A stretch of DNA of 31,398 bases, from positions 100,865 through 132,262 of the forward strand of contig DAYH01000024.1 of assembly GCA_002506825.1 (NCBI GenBank), written 5' to 3'. Under the pieces are notes generated by a model, which was given only the letters and a program-made list of their open reading frames with translations, ran no database searches and was not told the DNA's origin. Each line of letters opens with the position of its first letter. Position 1 is the first letter of the stretch. This document shows, piece by piece, positions 23,554 through 30,744 of the stretch. The position numbers were made by a program, and so were the translations under genes. The stretch comes from Euryarchaeota archaeon UBA103. GTDB lineage: Archaea; Thermoplasmatota; Poseidoniia; Poseidoniales; Thalassarchaeaceae.

Positions 23554-26529
23554 TCACAACATCTCTTTCAGATGTTGTCCTGTGTAGCTTGACTTCTTCT
23601 GAGCGACTGCTGATGGTGGTCCCTCAGCGACAATGTGCCCTCCGAGCTCCCCTCCTTCAGGGCCTAGGTCAATCACCCAATCGGCGCATTTGACGACATC
23701 CAAGTGATGCTCGATAATAATGACAGTGTGGCCGTTTCTTCTCAATCGCAGGAGTACTTCGATGAGCTGGTGTACATCAGACAGTGCTAGTCCGGTGGTT
23801 GGCTCGTCTAGAACATACAGAGTGTGCTTCCTGGCAGGCCTGTGCAACTCGGTAGCTAGCTTGACCCGTTGGGCCTCTCCTCCCGATAGGGTAGTAGCTG
23901 GTTGACCGAGTCGGATATATCCTAATCCCACGTCATTGAGCGTGGATACTATCCTGTATATCCCCCTGTGGTTCTCGAAAAAGGAGCATGCCTCTTGGAC
24001 ATTCATCTCCAAGACGTCGTGAATGTTCTTTCCCTTCCATTCGACTTCCAGTGTTTCTCTGGTATACCTCTTTCCCTTGCACACGTCACACGTGACCCAA
24101 ACGTCTGGGAGGAAGTTCATCTCAAGCTTTGAGGATCCAGCCCCCTGACATGCCTCGCATCGACCGCCTCTTACATTGAAGGAGAACTGTCCGGGCTCGT
24201 ATCCCCTCTCTTTGGCCAGAGGGGTTGATGCGAATAGTTGTCTGATAGGGCCAAAGGCCTTTGTGTATGTTGCAGGATTGGAACGGGGGGTTCTGCCGAT
24301 GGGGGATTGATCGATGACGATTACCTTGTCGATCATCTCCATCCCCTCCATGGAGTCGTGCGTTCCTGGTGTCTCGTCTGTGCCCTGTAGCTCACGTTGT
24401 AGTACAGGTGCCAGTGTCCCGGTCACAAGAGATGACTTTCCTGATCCTGAGACCCCTGTCACGGCCACCATGCAACCGAGTGGGATTTTGACGTCTATGT
24501 CTTGGAGGTTGTTCTGCCTGGCGCCTTTGACTACGAGCCACCTGTCTTTTTCTGGCTGTGCCCTATCATCAGGAAGTGGTATCTCAGACTTTCCGGAAAG
24601 ATATGCTCCAGTGATGCTTTTCTCGCTGGTCATCAATTCATCAAAGGTTCCACTGACGACTATCTCTCCCCCTTCCTTTCCAGCCCCTGGGCCAATGTCG
24701 ACTATCCAATCGGCCTGTCTTAGGGTGGCCTCGTCGTGCTCGACTACGATGAGGGTATTGCCCAAGTCGGTCAGCTCTCTGAGAGTCTCGAGGAGTCTCC
24801 CATTGTCTCTAGGATGGAGCCCTATGCTGGGTTCATCGAGCACGTACATCACGCCTGTCAGCCTGGTGCCTATCTGAGTGGCTAGCCTGATTCTCTGGGA
24901 TTCCCCCCCTGATAGCGTATTCGCCCTTCTGTCAAGAGTCAGGTAGTCTAACCCCACTAGGGCCAGGAATCTTAGTCTGGCTTCAATCTCCTTGATTATC
25001 TCCGTTGCAATGTACATCGACCTCTCATCTAGTCTCTCTGCTTGGATCGCTTCCTCTGGAGGGGGGGCTCTGTCAAGCCTCTCCCATGTGTCATCGAGGC
25101 CTCCTATTCTCCAATGCTGTACCGTTGCTAGAGCTTCTAGTACACTGCATGCAGAAATCCCGGGGAGCGTTGTAGTGCCAACGGTGACTCCGCTGGCCGC
25201 CCTGTTCAGCTTCCTCCCGTTGCAGTCCGAGCAAGGCTCGTCTGTCATGAAGGACGAAATTCTCGATCTCGTTCTATCAGAGGATGTGTCCGTGTATGTC
25301 CGCCTCAGTCTGGCGAATACCCCTTCCCATGGTTTGCTCATTCTGTATGAGGATCCCTTCTGTGAAGTGAATTGGAAGTTGATCGCAGTACTACCAGAGC
25401 CGTTGATTAGAATATCACGGTCATCTTCATCGAGCTCGAGGAAGGGGATGTCAGTGGGGATTCCGTAGTGCTGACACGTCTGTATCATCTGACTCCTGTA
25501 CCATCCCGACATCATAGACCGTCTGAAGGGCCTTATGCACCCTTCCTCTACTGTAGCGTTCCTGTCAACTACCAAATCGTGGGAGAATGACTTCTGGACG
25601 CCGAGGCCTTGGCAGGATGGGCATGCCCCCAGTGGGTTGTTGAATGAAAATACTCTGGGGCTCATCTCGGGCAGAAATGCACCGTGCTCGGGGCAGGCGA
25701 ACTCTTCGGAGTAAGGGATGATTTCTCCCTCTGAAGTCTTGAACCTCTGCTCATCTGAGTTGTCCGAGCCTGGCTTGGGTGCGCTTACACTCTCCACCGC
25801 AATGGATCCCCCTCCTAGACGAAGTCCGATTTCTATCGCTTCGGTTAGGCGTTGTCTGTTCGAAAGATGTAGGAGGAGTCTGTCAAGCCTGACATCTATA
25901 TCGTGCCTGAGATTCTTTTCAAGATCTGGAGGATTCTCGAAATCCGCCTCTCTACCGTTGATCTTCCCTGCCAAGAAACCCTGTTCGACGAAGCCTTTGA
26001 AGAGATCCGCGTGTGTTCCCTTTCGGTTTCTGACCGCCGGGCTCCAGATGGCTATTGCATGCCCCTCGAACCTCCAGAGTACGTCATCGACTATCTCCTG
26101 AACCGTCCTACGAGTAACCTCACGACCGCATTCAGGGCAGTGAGGGAGGCCCACCCTTGCCCAAAGTAGACGCAGATAATCCATGATTTCAGTGACTGTG
26201 GCAACGGTGGAGCGCGGGTTGTGGCTTCCCTGCTTCTGATCAATGCTGATTGCAGGGGAGAGTCCCTCTATGCTATCGCAGTCGGGTTTCTTCATCTGTC
26301 CTAGGAATTGTCGTGCGTAAGAGCTTAGGCTCTCCACATACCTCCTCTGCCCCTCTGCATAGAGGGTGTCGAAGGCGAGGCTGGACTTACCTGATCCAGA
26401 GACTCCTGAAATCACTACGAACTTGCCCCTAGGTAGGCTGACGTCTACGTTCCTGAGATTGTGGGTACGGGCTCCCTTGACCTCTATCCACTCTTCGGCA
26501 ATCTCGCCTTCTTTCGACCTTTCACTCAT
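23554..26529 (-). CDS. uvrA: Excinuclease ABC subunit A
   Basis: DNA-damage sensor ATPase of nucleotide excision repair; works with UvrB and UvrC. Two ABC modules are complete: Walker A GVSGSGKSSLAF (K48) and GVSGSGKSSLVTG; signature motifs LSGGESQRIRLAT and LSGGEAQRVKLAT; Walker B VLDEPSIGLHP and VLDEPTTGLAL. Zinc sites are visible as CPECGREVTRR, CPSCQGLG with CSDCNGRKL, and CEACQGAGS with CDVCKGKRY. At 991 residues it is slightly longer than the usual 940, through an insert around the first zinc module and the C-terminus of domain I. uvrB and uvrC are not in this window, though a UVR-like motif appears in the protein at the right edge. This gene is usually of bacterial origin in mesophilic archaea (established pattern; not testable here). 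Confidence 0.97.
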   Translation of the reverse strand: MSERSKEGEIAEEWIEVKGARTHNLRNVDVSLPRGKFVVISGVSGSGKSSLAFDTLYAEGQRRYVESLSSYARQFLGQMKKPDCDSIEGLSPAISIDQKQGSHNPRSTVATVTEIMDYLRLLWARVGLPHCPECGREVTRRTVQEIVDDVLWRFEGHAIAIWSPAVRNRKGTHADLFKGFVEQGFLAGKINGREADFENPPDLEKNLRHDIDVRLDRLLLHLSNRQRLTEAIEIGLRLGGGSIAVESVSAPKPGSDNSDEQRFKTSEGEIIPYSEEFACPEHGAFLPEMSPRVFSFNNPLGACPSCQGLGVQKSFSHDLVVDRNATVEEGCIRPFRRSMMSGWYRSQMIQTCQHYGIPTDIPFLELDEDDRDILINGSGSTAINFQFTSQKGSSYRMSKPWEGVFARLRRTYTDTSSDRTRSRISSFMTDEPCSDCNGRKLNRAASGVTVGTTTLPGISACSVLEALATVQHWRIGGLDDTWERLDRAPPPEEAIQAERLDERSMYIATEIIKEIEARLRFLALVGLDYLTLDRRANTLSGGESQRIRLATQIGTRLTGVMYVLDEPSIGLHPRDNGRLLETLRELTDLGNTLIVVEHDEATLRQADWIVDIGPGAGKEGGEIVVSGTFDELMTSEKSITGAYLSGKSEIPLPDDRAQPEKDRWLVVKGARQNNLQDIDVKIPLGCMVAVTGVSGSGKSSLVTGTLAPVLQRELQGTDETPGTHDSMEGMEMIDKVIVIDQSPIGRTPRSNPATYTKAFGPIRQLFASTPLAKERGYEPGQFSFNVRGGRCEACQGAGSSKLEMNFLPDVWVTCDVCKGKRYTRETLEVEWKGKNIHDVLEMNVQEACSFFENHRGIYRIVSTLNDVGLGYIRLGQPATTLSGGEAQRVKLATELHRPARKHTLYVLDEPTTGLALSDVHQLIEVLLRLRRNGHTVIIIEHHLDVVKCADWVIDLGPEGGELGGHIVAEGPPSAVAQKKSSYTGQHLKEML

Positions 26530-26610
26530 TGACAGCCCTGCTTAACGTATGGTCGTGAGAGAGGACGTCCTTGAATTCATGTATTGCTAAAGTCGTTTGA
26601 GTTCCAAGAT

Positions 26611-26781
26611 CTATTCTTCAGTGTAGAAGTAATCTGAGGTTCGGACTCCTTTGCCGATTCCCCCCCATGGATCTCTCTCGGTGGATTTCTGGCCCTTAGA
26701 GAGTCTCTTGTTGGCTATTAATACCGTCATAGCAACAGCAACTGTACCTAGAACTGCATATATCATGTCAATATTTTCCAT
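26611..26781 (-). CDS. Small single-pass membrane protein (56 residues)
   Basis: Too short for a 60-residue cut-off. ATG 26781 opens a frame starting MENIDMIYAVLGTVAVAMTV, one membrane helix of about 18 residues followed by a basic KRLSKGQK segment and a hydrophilic tail containing RDPWGGIGKGVRTSDYF. The positive-inside rule puts the tail in the cytoplasm. A TATA-like CATATACT on the minus strand (26801-26808) is centred 24 nt upstream, right for a leaderless start, and codon choice looks like that of the neighbours. It lies between uvrA and the next small gene, all on the minus strand. I do not recognise a family. Confidence 0.62.
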   Translation of the reverse strand: MENIDMIYAVLGTVAVAMTVLIANKRLSKGQKSTERDPWGGIGKGVRTSDYFYTEE

Positions 26782-26800
26782 AAGCTTGGCATAGTACCTG

Positions 26801-26808
26801 AGTATATG
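26801..26808 (-). promoter_or_regulatory. TATA-like box for the 56-residue protein
   Basis: The minus-strand CATATACT is centred 24 nt upstream of the ATG at 26781. Confidence 0.45.
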
Positions 26809-26842
26809 ATAGAGTGTTCGTCGGCTTAGGCTTATTCGATGT

Positions 26843-27025
26843 CTAATCTACCATCCTATCAGATACCTCTCCAAGGATTACTAGGCCTGCATATCCTCCT
26901 ATTATCATAGTCGTTGGCGGGAAGACGGTGTTAGCCATGGGGCCTAGTGAGGATACCAAGTAGTCACCGATTAAGAGCCCTAGAAGCGCTGTTACAAATG
27001 GGATACAGTGATATCCCCAAGGCAT
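26843..27025 (-). CDS. Small two-pass membrane protein (60 residues)
   Basis: ATG 27025 opens a compact frame starting MPWGYHCIPFVTALLGLLIG, continuing to a second Gly-rich hydrophobic helix (IIGGYAGLVILGEV) with Pro-Pro between them; the C-terminus is charged. There is no in-frame start upstream before a stop. A minus-strand ATACTATTA (27046-27054) is centred 25 nt before the ATG; GGAGGT also occurs but 11 nt away. It lies 60 nt upstream of the 56-residue gene and 33 nt downstream of the DUF2237 stop. No family recognised; the helix-hairpin form resembles small membrane-anchored subunits. Confidence 0.5.
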   Translation of the reverse strand: MPWGYHCIPFVTALLGLLIGDYLVSSLGPMANTVFPPTTMIIGGYAGLVILGEVSDRMVD

Positions 27026-27045
27026 ATTCTCAGCGAACCTCCGGG

Positions 27046-27054
27046 TAATAGTAT
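27046..27054 (-). promoter_or_regulatory. TATA-like box for the 60-residue membrane protein
   Basis: The minus-strand ATACTATTA is centred 25 nt upstream of the ATG at 27025 and lies just outside the end of the DUF2237 gene. Confidence 0.4.
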
Positions 27055-27058
27055 CGCC

Positions 27059-27433
27059 TCACTCAGTCATAACCAGTGCGTGCTCTCTCAACTGATCGAG
27101 TGAGACCACTTGGAGGGTTTCCTCATGTGTGGACTCTAGACGGACCGGACAGGCTACTCCTATGTCTGCCGCGCTCTTCCATGTACTAGCACACACGCAC
27201 CACCGATCACCCGGGACAAGCCCGGGGAATCTGTATTGTGGAGCAGGAGTGATCAGATCATTCCCTCTAGATCTGGCGAAATCCAGAAACTCAGCAGTAA
27301 CTTGACAGCAAACGGTATGTAAGGATCTGTCATTCCTGTCGGTGTTACAGCAACCATCCCGAAACCATCCAGTCATCGGCGACTCAGAGCACGTTTCAAG
27401 CTCTGTACCTAGGACATTGAAAGAGGGGAGCAT
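27059..27433 (-). CDS. DUF2237-family protein
   Basis: Member of a small conserved family of unknown function found in bacteria and some archaea. With ATG 27433 it is 124 residues, the usual length. Diagnostic blocks in order: FNVLGTELETCSESPMTGWF, RDGCCNT, TVCCQVTAEFLDFARSRGND, PQYRFPGLVPGDRWCVCA and ATH-like STHEETLQ, with six conserved Cys that could bind metal or form disulfides. The frame extends upstream to 27547, but those 38 residues read through the AT-rich promoter region of the divergent gene and lack family similarity. It is divergent from the unrecognised membrane protein at 27553 across about 120 nt. Confidence 0.88.
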   Translation of the reverse strand: MLPSFNVLGTELETCSESPMTGWFRDGCCNTDRNDRSLHTVCCQVTAEFLDFARSRGNDLITPAPQYRFPGLVPGDRWCVCASTWKSAADIGVACPVRLESTHEETLQVVSLDQLREHALVMTE

Positions 27434-27504
27434 GGCCTTAGGAGAGGAGGTAGGGTATTGAAATGATGTATCTTTCAACAGTAGATACTTTGGCTTTTTT
27501 TGTA

Positions 27505-27530
27505 TGTATAAAATAAATTCACTTCTAAAA
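27505..27530 (+). promoter_or_regulatory. AT-rich promoter region for the 288-residue membrane protein
   Basis: Two TATA-like elements are visible in this unusually AT-rich stretch: TGTATAAAATAAAT (27505-27518) and TCTAAAA (27524-27530). The second is centred 26 nt before the ATG at 27553; the first would give a leader of about 12 nt. Confidence 0.5.
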
Positions 27531-27552
27531 GGGTTGAATTGGGCCACGAATC

Positions 27553-28419
27553 ATGGATTCCAAGAATCTCAAGGCTTTCGAGCTGACCATGGGGGACTCC
27601 GCAGAGGAGTTGGCAAGGAGAGCCACAATCATCCTGGCGGTGTTTGGTTTCTTAGCTCATTTTGGTATCTGGGCACTGCATACCACCGGCAGAATTTCAA
27701 TCGATGGAGACGCTGTGGAGCTGGTTAGTTCACCACTTTCCTCACTGTATACTCCATTCTCAATATTGTTGGTTTACGAGGTTTATCAGCTGATAAGGAC
27801 CATTCCTGATTCCTTCTCCTCTTCGGTTGGAAAGCAGTACGAGATAGCTACCCTCCTGGTAGTTAGGGATATACTGAAGCGCCTATCAGAGATTGAGGGA
27901 TCCTCGGGGTGGGAGGTCAGTGATGACTTGGGGTTTTTGCTCGTGGAGAGTGGTGCTTTCTTGGCTCTATTCTACACCTCACTGACCTACTACAGGATGA
28001 GCGTGGGGGGAACTAAGGATGATGAAATCACAGAAGACGTTGCGACATTTGTCGAGATGAAGAGGGGTATTGCCAACATCATGCTCTTTGCCTTCTTACT
28101 GATTGCCGCCTATTCGTTCTGGAGCTGGGGAATATCTGTACAAGAGGGAGGGGGCTCGGTCAGCAGGGCTATATTCTTCCTCGACTTCTTCACTTTCCTC
28201 ATACTTGCTGATATTCTGATTCTCCTGATATCCTACTGGTTCTACACTGATTTCGGCAATCTCGCCCGTAACACTGGATTCGTGCTCTCAACTGTCATAA
28301 TCCGTGTGGCAATATCGTCTGAAGGAGTCTCGTCAATGATTCTCTTCACTCTAAGTGGAATTCTCGGGATTGCAATATTGAGAATGTTTATCCAAAATAC
28401 GTCACACGCGAACTCATGA
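27553..28419 (+). CDS. Unrecognised 288-residue multi-pass membrane protein
   Basis: Predicted integral membrane protein with six or seven helices: ATIILAVFGFLAHFGIWAL, FSILLVYEVYQLIR, FLLVESGAFLALFYTSLTYY, NIMLFAFLLIAAYSFWSW, AIFFLDFFTFLILADILIL and a last pair near the C-terminus. A conserved-looking amphipathic stretch SSSVGKQYEIATLLVVRDIL lies between helices 2 and 3, and may belong to an uncharacterised family also seen in bacteria (recollection, unchecked). No enzymatic motif is visible. It is divergent from DUF2237 and its stop TGA overlaps an ATG (ATGA at 28416-28419) of a 23-codon ORF. Confidence 0.8.
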   Translation: MDSKNLKAFELTMGDSAEELARRATIILAVFGFLAHFGIWALHTTGRISIDGDAVELVSSPLSSLYTPFSILLVYEVYQLIRTIPDSFSSSVGKQYEIATLLVVRDILKRLSEIEGSSGWEVSDDLGFLLVESGAFLALFYTSLTYYRMSVGGTKDDEITEDVATFVEMKRGIANIMLFAFLLIAAYSFWSWGISVQEGGGSVSRAIFFLDFFTFLILADILILLISYWFYTDFGNLARNTGFVLSTVIIRVAISSEGVSSMILFTLSGILGIAILRMFIQNTSHANS

Positions 28420-28535
28420 GAAATACCAAAACAATAGCAATGATTGTGTTGATGGTTGCTTTAATTGGTATGGTAAACTTGTCCTGATGGAACTAATTCA
28501 AATGATAACGGCAACACCTGCGATAACAACCTCTA
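28416..28535 (+). pseudogene. Possible broken small exported peptide/lipoprotein gene
   Basis: ATG 28416, overlapping the previous stop as ATGA, begins a 23-residue frame MRNTKTIAMIVLMVALIGMV-NLS that is a textbook signal peptide and then stops at 28485-28487. In the adjacent frame the sequence continues as CPDGTNSNDNGNTCDNNL to TAA at 28533-28535, a Cys- and Asp/Asn-rich segment like a calcium-binding module. One indel near 28480 would join them into about 41 residues. This may be a decayed gene, an assembly error or coincidence. The 3' end overlaps the opposite-strand 40-residue ORF by 3 nt. Confidence 0.25.
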
Positions 28536-28655
28536 ATTGGCTCTTGCCTTGGGGTCTGTCTCAGTTAGTATCGGACCCGAAAGGTCCCACTGCTCGAAAA
28601 TATACTCCTCGGTCTCCAGACGGAAAAGCAGGGCCCCTCCATTGTAAGCAGTCAT
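28533..28655 (-). CDS. Small 40-residue protein downstream of moeA
   Basis: ATG 28655 to TAG, 40 codons, beginning MTAYNGGALLFRLETEEYIF and ending acidic then basic (TETDPKARAN). The composition is protein-like and codon choice matches the neighbours. A minus-strand TATA-like CTTTATT (28679-28685) is centred 27 nt before the ATG, exactly right for a leaderless message. The same frame stays open upstream into moeA without a start. It fills the only sizeable gap between the membrane protein and moeA. No family recognised; a small regulatory or antitoxin-like protein is only one possibility. Confidence 0.45.
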   Translation of the reverse strand: MTAYNGGALLFRLETEEYIFEQWDLSGPILTETDPKARAN

Positions 28656-28678
28656 AGTTCCATGACTTGTTTCTAGGG

Positions 28679-28685
28679 AATAAAG
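28679..28685 (-). promoter_or_regulatory. TATA-like box for the 40-residue protein
   Basis: The minus-strand CTTTATT is centred 27 nt upstream of the ATG at 28655 and lies between that ATG and the moeA stop. Confidence 0.4.
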
Positions 28686-28711
28686 AGTTGTTTGGATCGT
28701 TGGACCATATT

Positions 28712-29917
28712 TTATCGATACCAGAGGGCATCGATTATCTCCCCTGCCTTAGCATCTGAGTCTGGTGGAAGCAACGTCAAGCCATTGTGGGCCACCATGC
28801 TGTGGATGTTCCCCGATCCTTGGTGAGTATGGGTTGTCGCCAGTAGTTCCCCTTCTTCTGATCTAATTCTTATTCTTCGCAGGCATAGCTTCCCAGGGGC
28901 GCCCGAAACATCTGATTCGAGTCTTACTGACACCCTCTCACTAAGGCTCGGCCCCATCTCATCGTGATATTCAAGAGACTTTGATATCCATGAGGCAACT
29001 AGGACGTGGAAGACTACGAGGCTGCTGACTGGGTTCCCGGGGAGGCCAAACAGCGGCGTTCCGTTCCATGTGCCAAAAAGTGGTGGGCCGCCCGGTCTGA
29101 GCCTCATCCTCCAGAAGGAGAGATGTCCCTCTTCCTCCATGATCTTGCGAACGAGGTCCCATTCCCCCATGCTAACTCCGCCGCTTGTTATGATGGCATC
29201 ACAGTATGACAGTGAGTCCAGCGTTTCTCTCAATTCATCCAATGAGTCGTTGGCCGACTCGTGCCTGACGGCCTCGCAACCCATCGACTCCACCAATGAG
29301 GCGAGGGCGTGGGAGTTGGATTCGTAAATCTGCCCGGACGAGAGCTCTTGCCCTGGGCGCACCAGCTCATCGCCAGTTGAAAGGATCGCTATCTTTGGTC
29401 TTGTGATCACCTCAATTTCTCCATGGCCCATTGTTCCTGCCAATGCTATGGCGGCCGATGTCAAGAGGACTCCAGAAGGTAGTGTCTCCTGCCCTACCGA
29501 AAGATTCTCTGCCTTCCATCTGATGAAGCCGGTTCTAGCCGGTCCGTTTATCGATACATTATCGCCTTCTACCTCCGTGTCTTCGATCATCACAATCGCG
29601 TCTGCACCCTGCGGAAGAGGAGCTCCGGTCATGATCCTACAGGCTTGCCCCTCCCTTACTTGTGGGGGTCTTTCGCCTCCTGCTTTGCTGGTTCCAATTA
29701 TTCGTAAGATTGTTCCTCCCTTTTGACAGTCGGATGCCCTGACAGCGAATCCATCCATAGCAGAGTTATCGAATCTGGGGTCATCGACCTTGGAGGCAAG
29801 TGGTACGGAGGTAACCCTTCCTCTGGCTTCGTCGAGGGGTATGGTCTCGACTTGTCTTTTGAGTGGGTTGGAAAGGGAAATCTGAATGGCCCTGTCCAGC
29901 GATACCCCCGTCTCCAT
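28712..29917 (-). CDS. moeA: Molybdopterin molybdotransferase MoeA
   Basis: Inserts molybdate (or tungstate) into adenylylated molybdopterin in the last step of molybdenum cofactor synthesis. Landmarks: DDPRFDNSAMDGFAVRASD at 44-62, RIMTGAPLPQGADAIVMIED (P-x-GADAVV motif), AILSTGDELVRPGQEL, IITSGGVSMGEWDLV (the MoeA/MogA T-S-G-G-x-S motif), and LFGLPGNPVSSLVVFHVLV in the C-terminal part. All four MoeA domains are present at 401 residues, a normal length. ATG 29917 is a natural start just before the conserved N-terminal helix. It is divergent from the TauE/SafE transporter and lies upstream of the 40-residue ORF. Other Moco genes are absent from the window. Confidence 0.95.
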   Translation of the reverse strand: METGVSLDRAIQISLSNPLKRQVETIPLDEARGRVTSVPLASKVDDPRFDNSAMDGFAVRASDCQKGGTILRIIGTSKAGGERPPQVREGQACRIMTGAPLPQGADAIVMIEDTEVEGDNVSINGPARTGFIRWKAENLSVGQETLPSGVLLTSAAIALAGTMGHGEIEVITRPKIAILSTGDELVRPGQELSSGQIYESNSHALASLVESMGCEAVRHESANDSLDELRETLDSLSYCDAIITSGGVSMGEWDLVRKIMEEEGHLSFWRMRLRPGGPPLFGTWNGTPLFGLPGNPVSSLVVFHVLVASWISKSLEYHDEMGPSLSERVSVRLESDVSGAPGKLCLRRIRIRSEEGELLATTHTHQGSGNIHSMVAHNGLTLLPPDSDAKAGEIIDALWYR

Positions 29918-29943
29918 GACCCTGCATACGAGGTTGGGTTCAA

Positions 29944-30744
29944 GTGTTCTTCCACTGTGGTAAGTGTGTGTATGACCTCGGGTTCGGACTCATACTACTC
30001 GGGCTCATGCTAATGGCGGTGCTCTATTCGAGTATAGGGCATGGGGGTGCATCCGGATATCTGGTGGTCCTATCCCTGACTGGTTTCGGTATGATGGAAC
30101 CTGTTTGGCTGAAGCAGAACGTTTGGTGTCTGAATCTGGTTGTTTCATCCATTGCGTTCTACCATTACAGAAGTTCTGGCTATCATGACTGGGGCCTCAC
30201 TGTGCCATTCGTACTGAGTAGCGTACCCATGGTCCTGATTGGAAGCTACATGAGAGTTGACGGTGTCCTCTACGATGTTTTGCTCTCTTTCGTTCTTCTA
30301 CTGGCTGCTTGGAGGCTATATTCGACGGTTGAACACGATCAAACGGACGAATATGAAGTCCCGGGATTCAGAATGGATGTAATGGGGATTGGGGGGGGTA
30401 TTGGCCTGGCTAGCGGCGTTATCGGTCTTGGAGGGGGCATCTTCCTGTCACCCCTGATAATCCTCAAGAAGTGGGGAACACCCAAGGCGACGGCCGCCAC
30501 GGCGTCTGTCTTCGTGTGGCTCAACTCTGCGACGGGTTTGATCGGATCCAGTGTTTCAGAGGGTTTCGGAGTGGAGTTCTCAGATTTGGCGCCCTTTGCA
30601 GTGGCGGTGTTGATCGGCGGGTTTGTGGGTAGTAGATATGGTGCGGAGTTCGCTCCGCAGAACCGTGTCAGAGCTTTTCTCATTGTAGTTCTCATGATTG
30701 CCTCTGCCAGAAGGGTCCTGGGTGTGGCGGGGCTCTGGCCTTAA
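29944..30744 (+). CDS. TauE/SafE-family anion (sulfite/organosulfonate) transporter
   Basis: Predicted polytopic membrane permease of the TauE/SafE (DUF81) family. Two family repeats are visible: VLYSSIGHGGASGYLVVLSL in the first half and ASGVIGLGGGIFLSPLIIL in the second, followed by KATAATASVFVWLNSATGL, with eight or so helices over 266 residues. The start is uncertain: GTG 29944 (used here), GTG 29968 or ATG 30007. No clear TATA box decides it. It is divergent from moeA over 26 nt. Sulfite is the classic family substrate, and molybdenum enzymes oxidise sulfite, so the pairing is suggestive, but substrates in the family vary widely. Its TAA abuts the stop of the convergent Pro-rich gene with no gap. 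Confidence 0.85.
   Translation: MFFHCGKCVYDLGFGLILLGLMLMAVLYSSIGHGGASGYLVVLSLTGFGMMEPVWLKQNVWCLNLVVSSIAFYHYRSSGYHDWGLTVPFVLSSVPMVLIGSYMRVDGVLYDVLLSFVLLLAAWRLYSTVEHDQTDEYEVPGFRMDVMGIGGGIGLASGVIGLGGGIFLSPLIILKKWGTPKATAATASVFVWLNSATGLIGSSVSEGFGVEFSDLAPFAVAVLIGGFVGSRYGAEFAPQNRVRAFLIVVLMIASARRVLGVAGLWP

Noticed and set aside
27492..27499. T7 run as a terminator.
   Set aside because: No plus-strand gene ends upstream of it; it lies in the divergent promoter region between DUF2237 and the 288-residue membrane protein.
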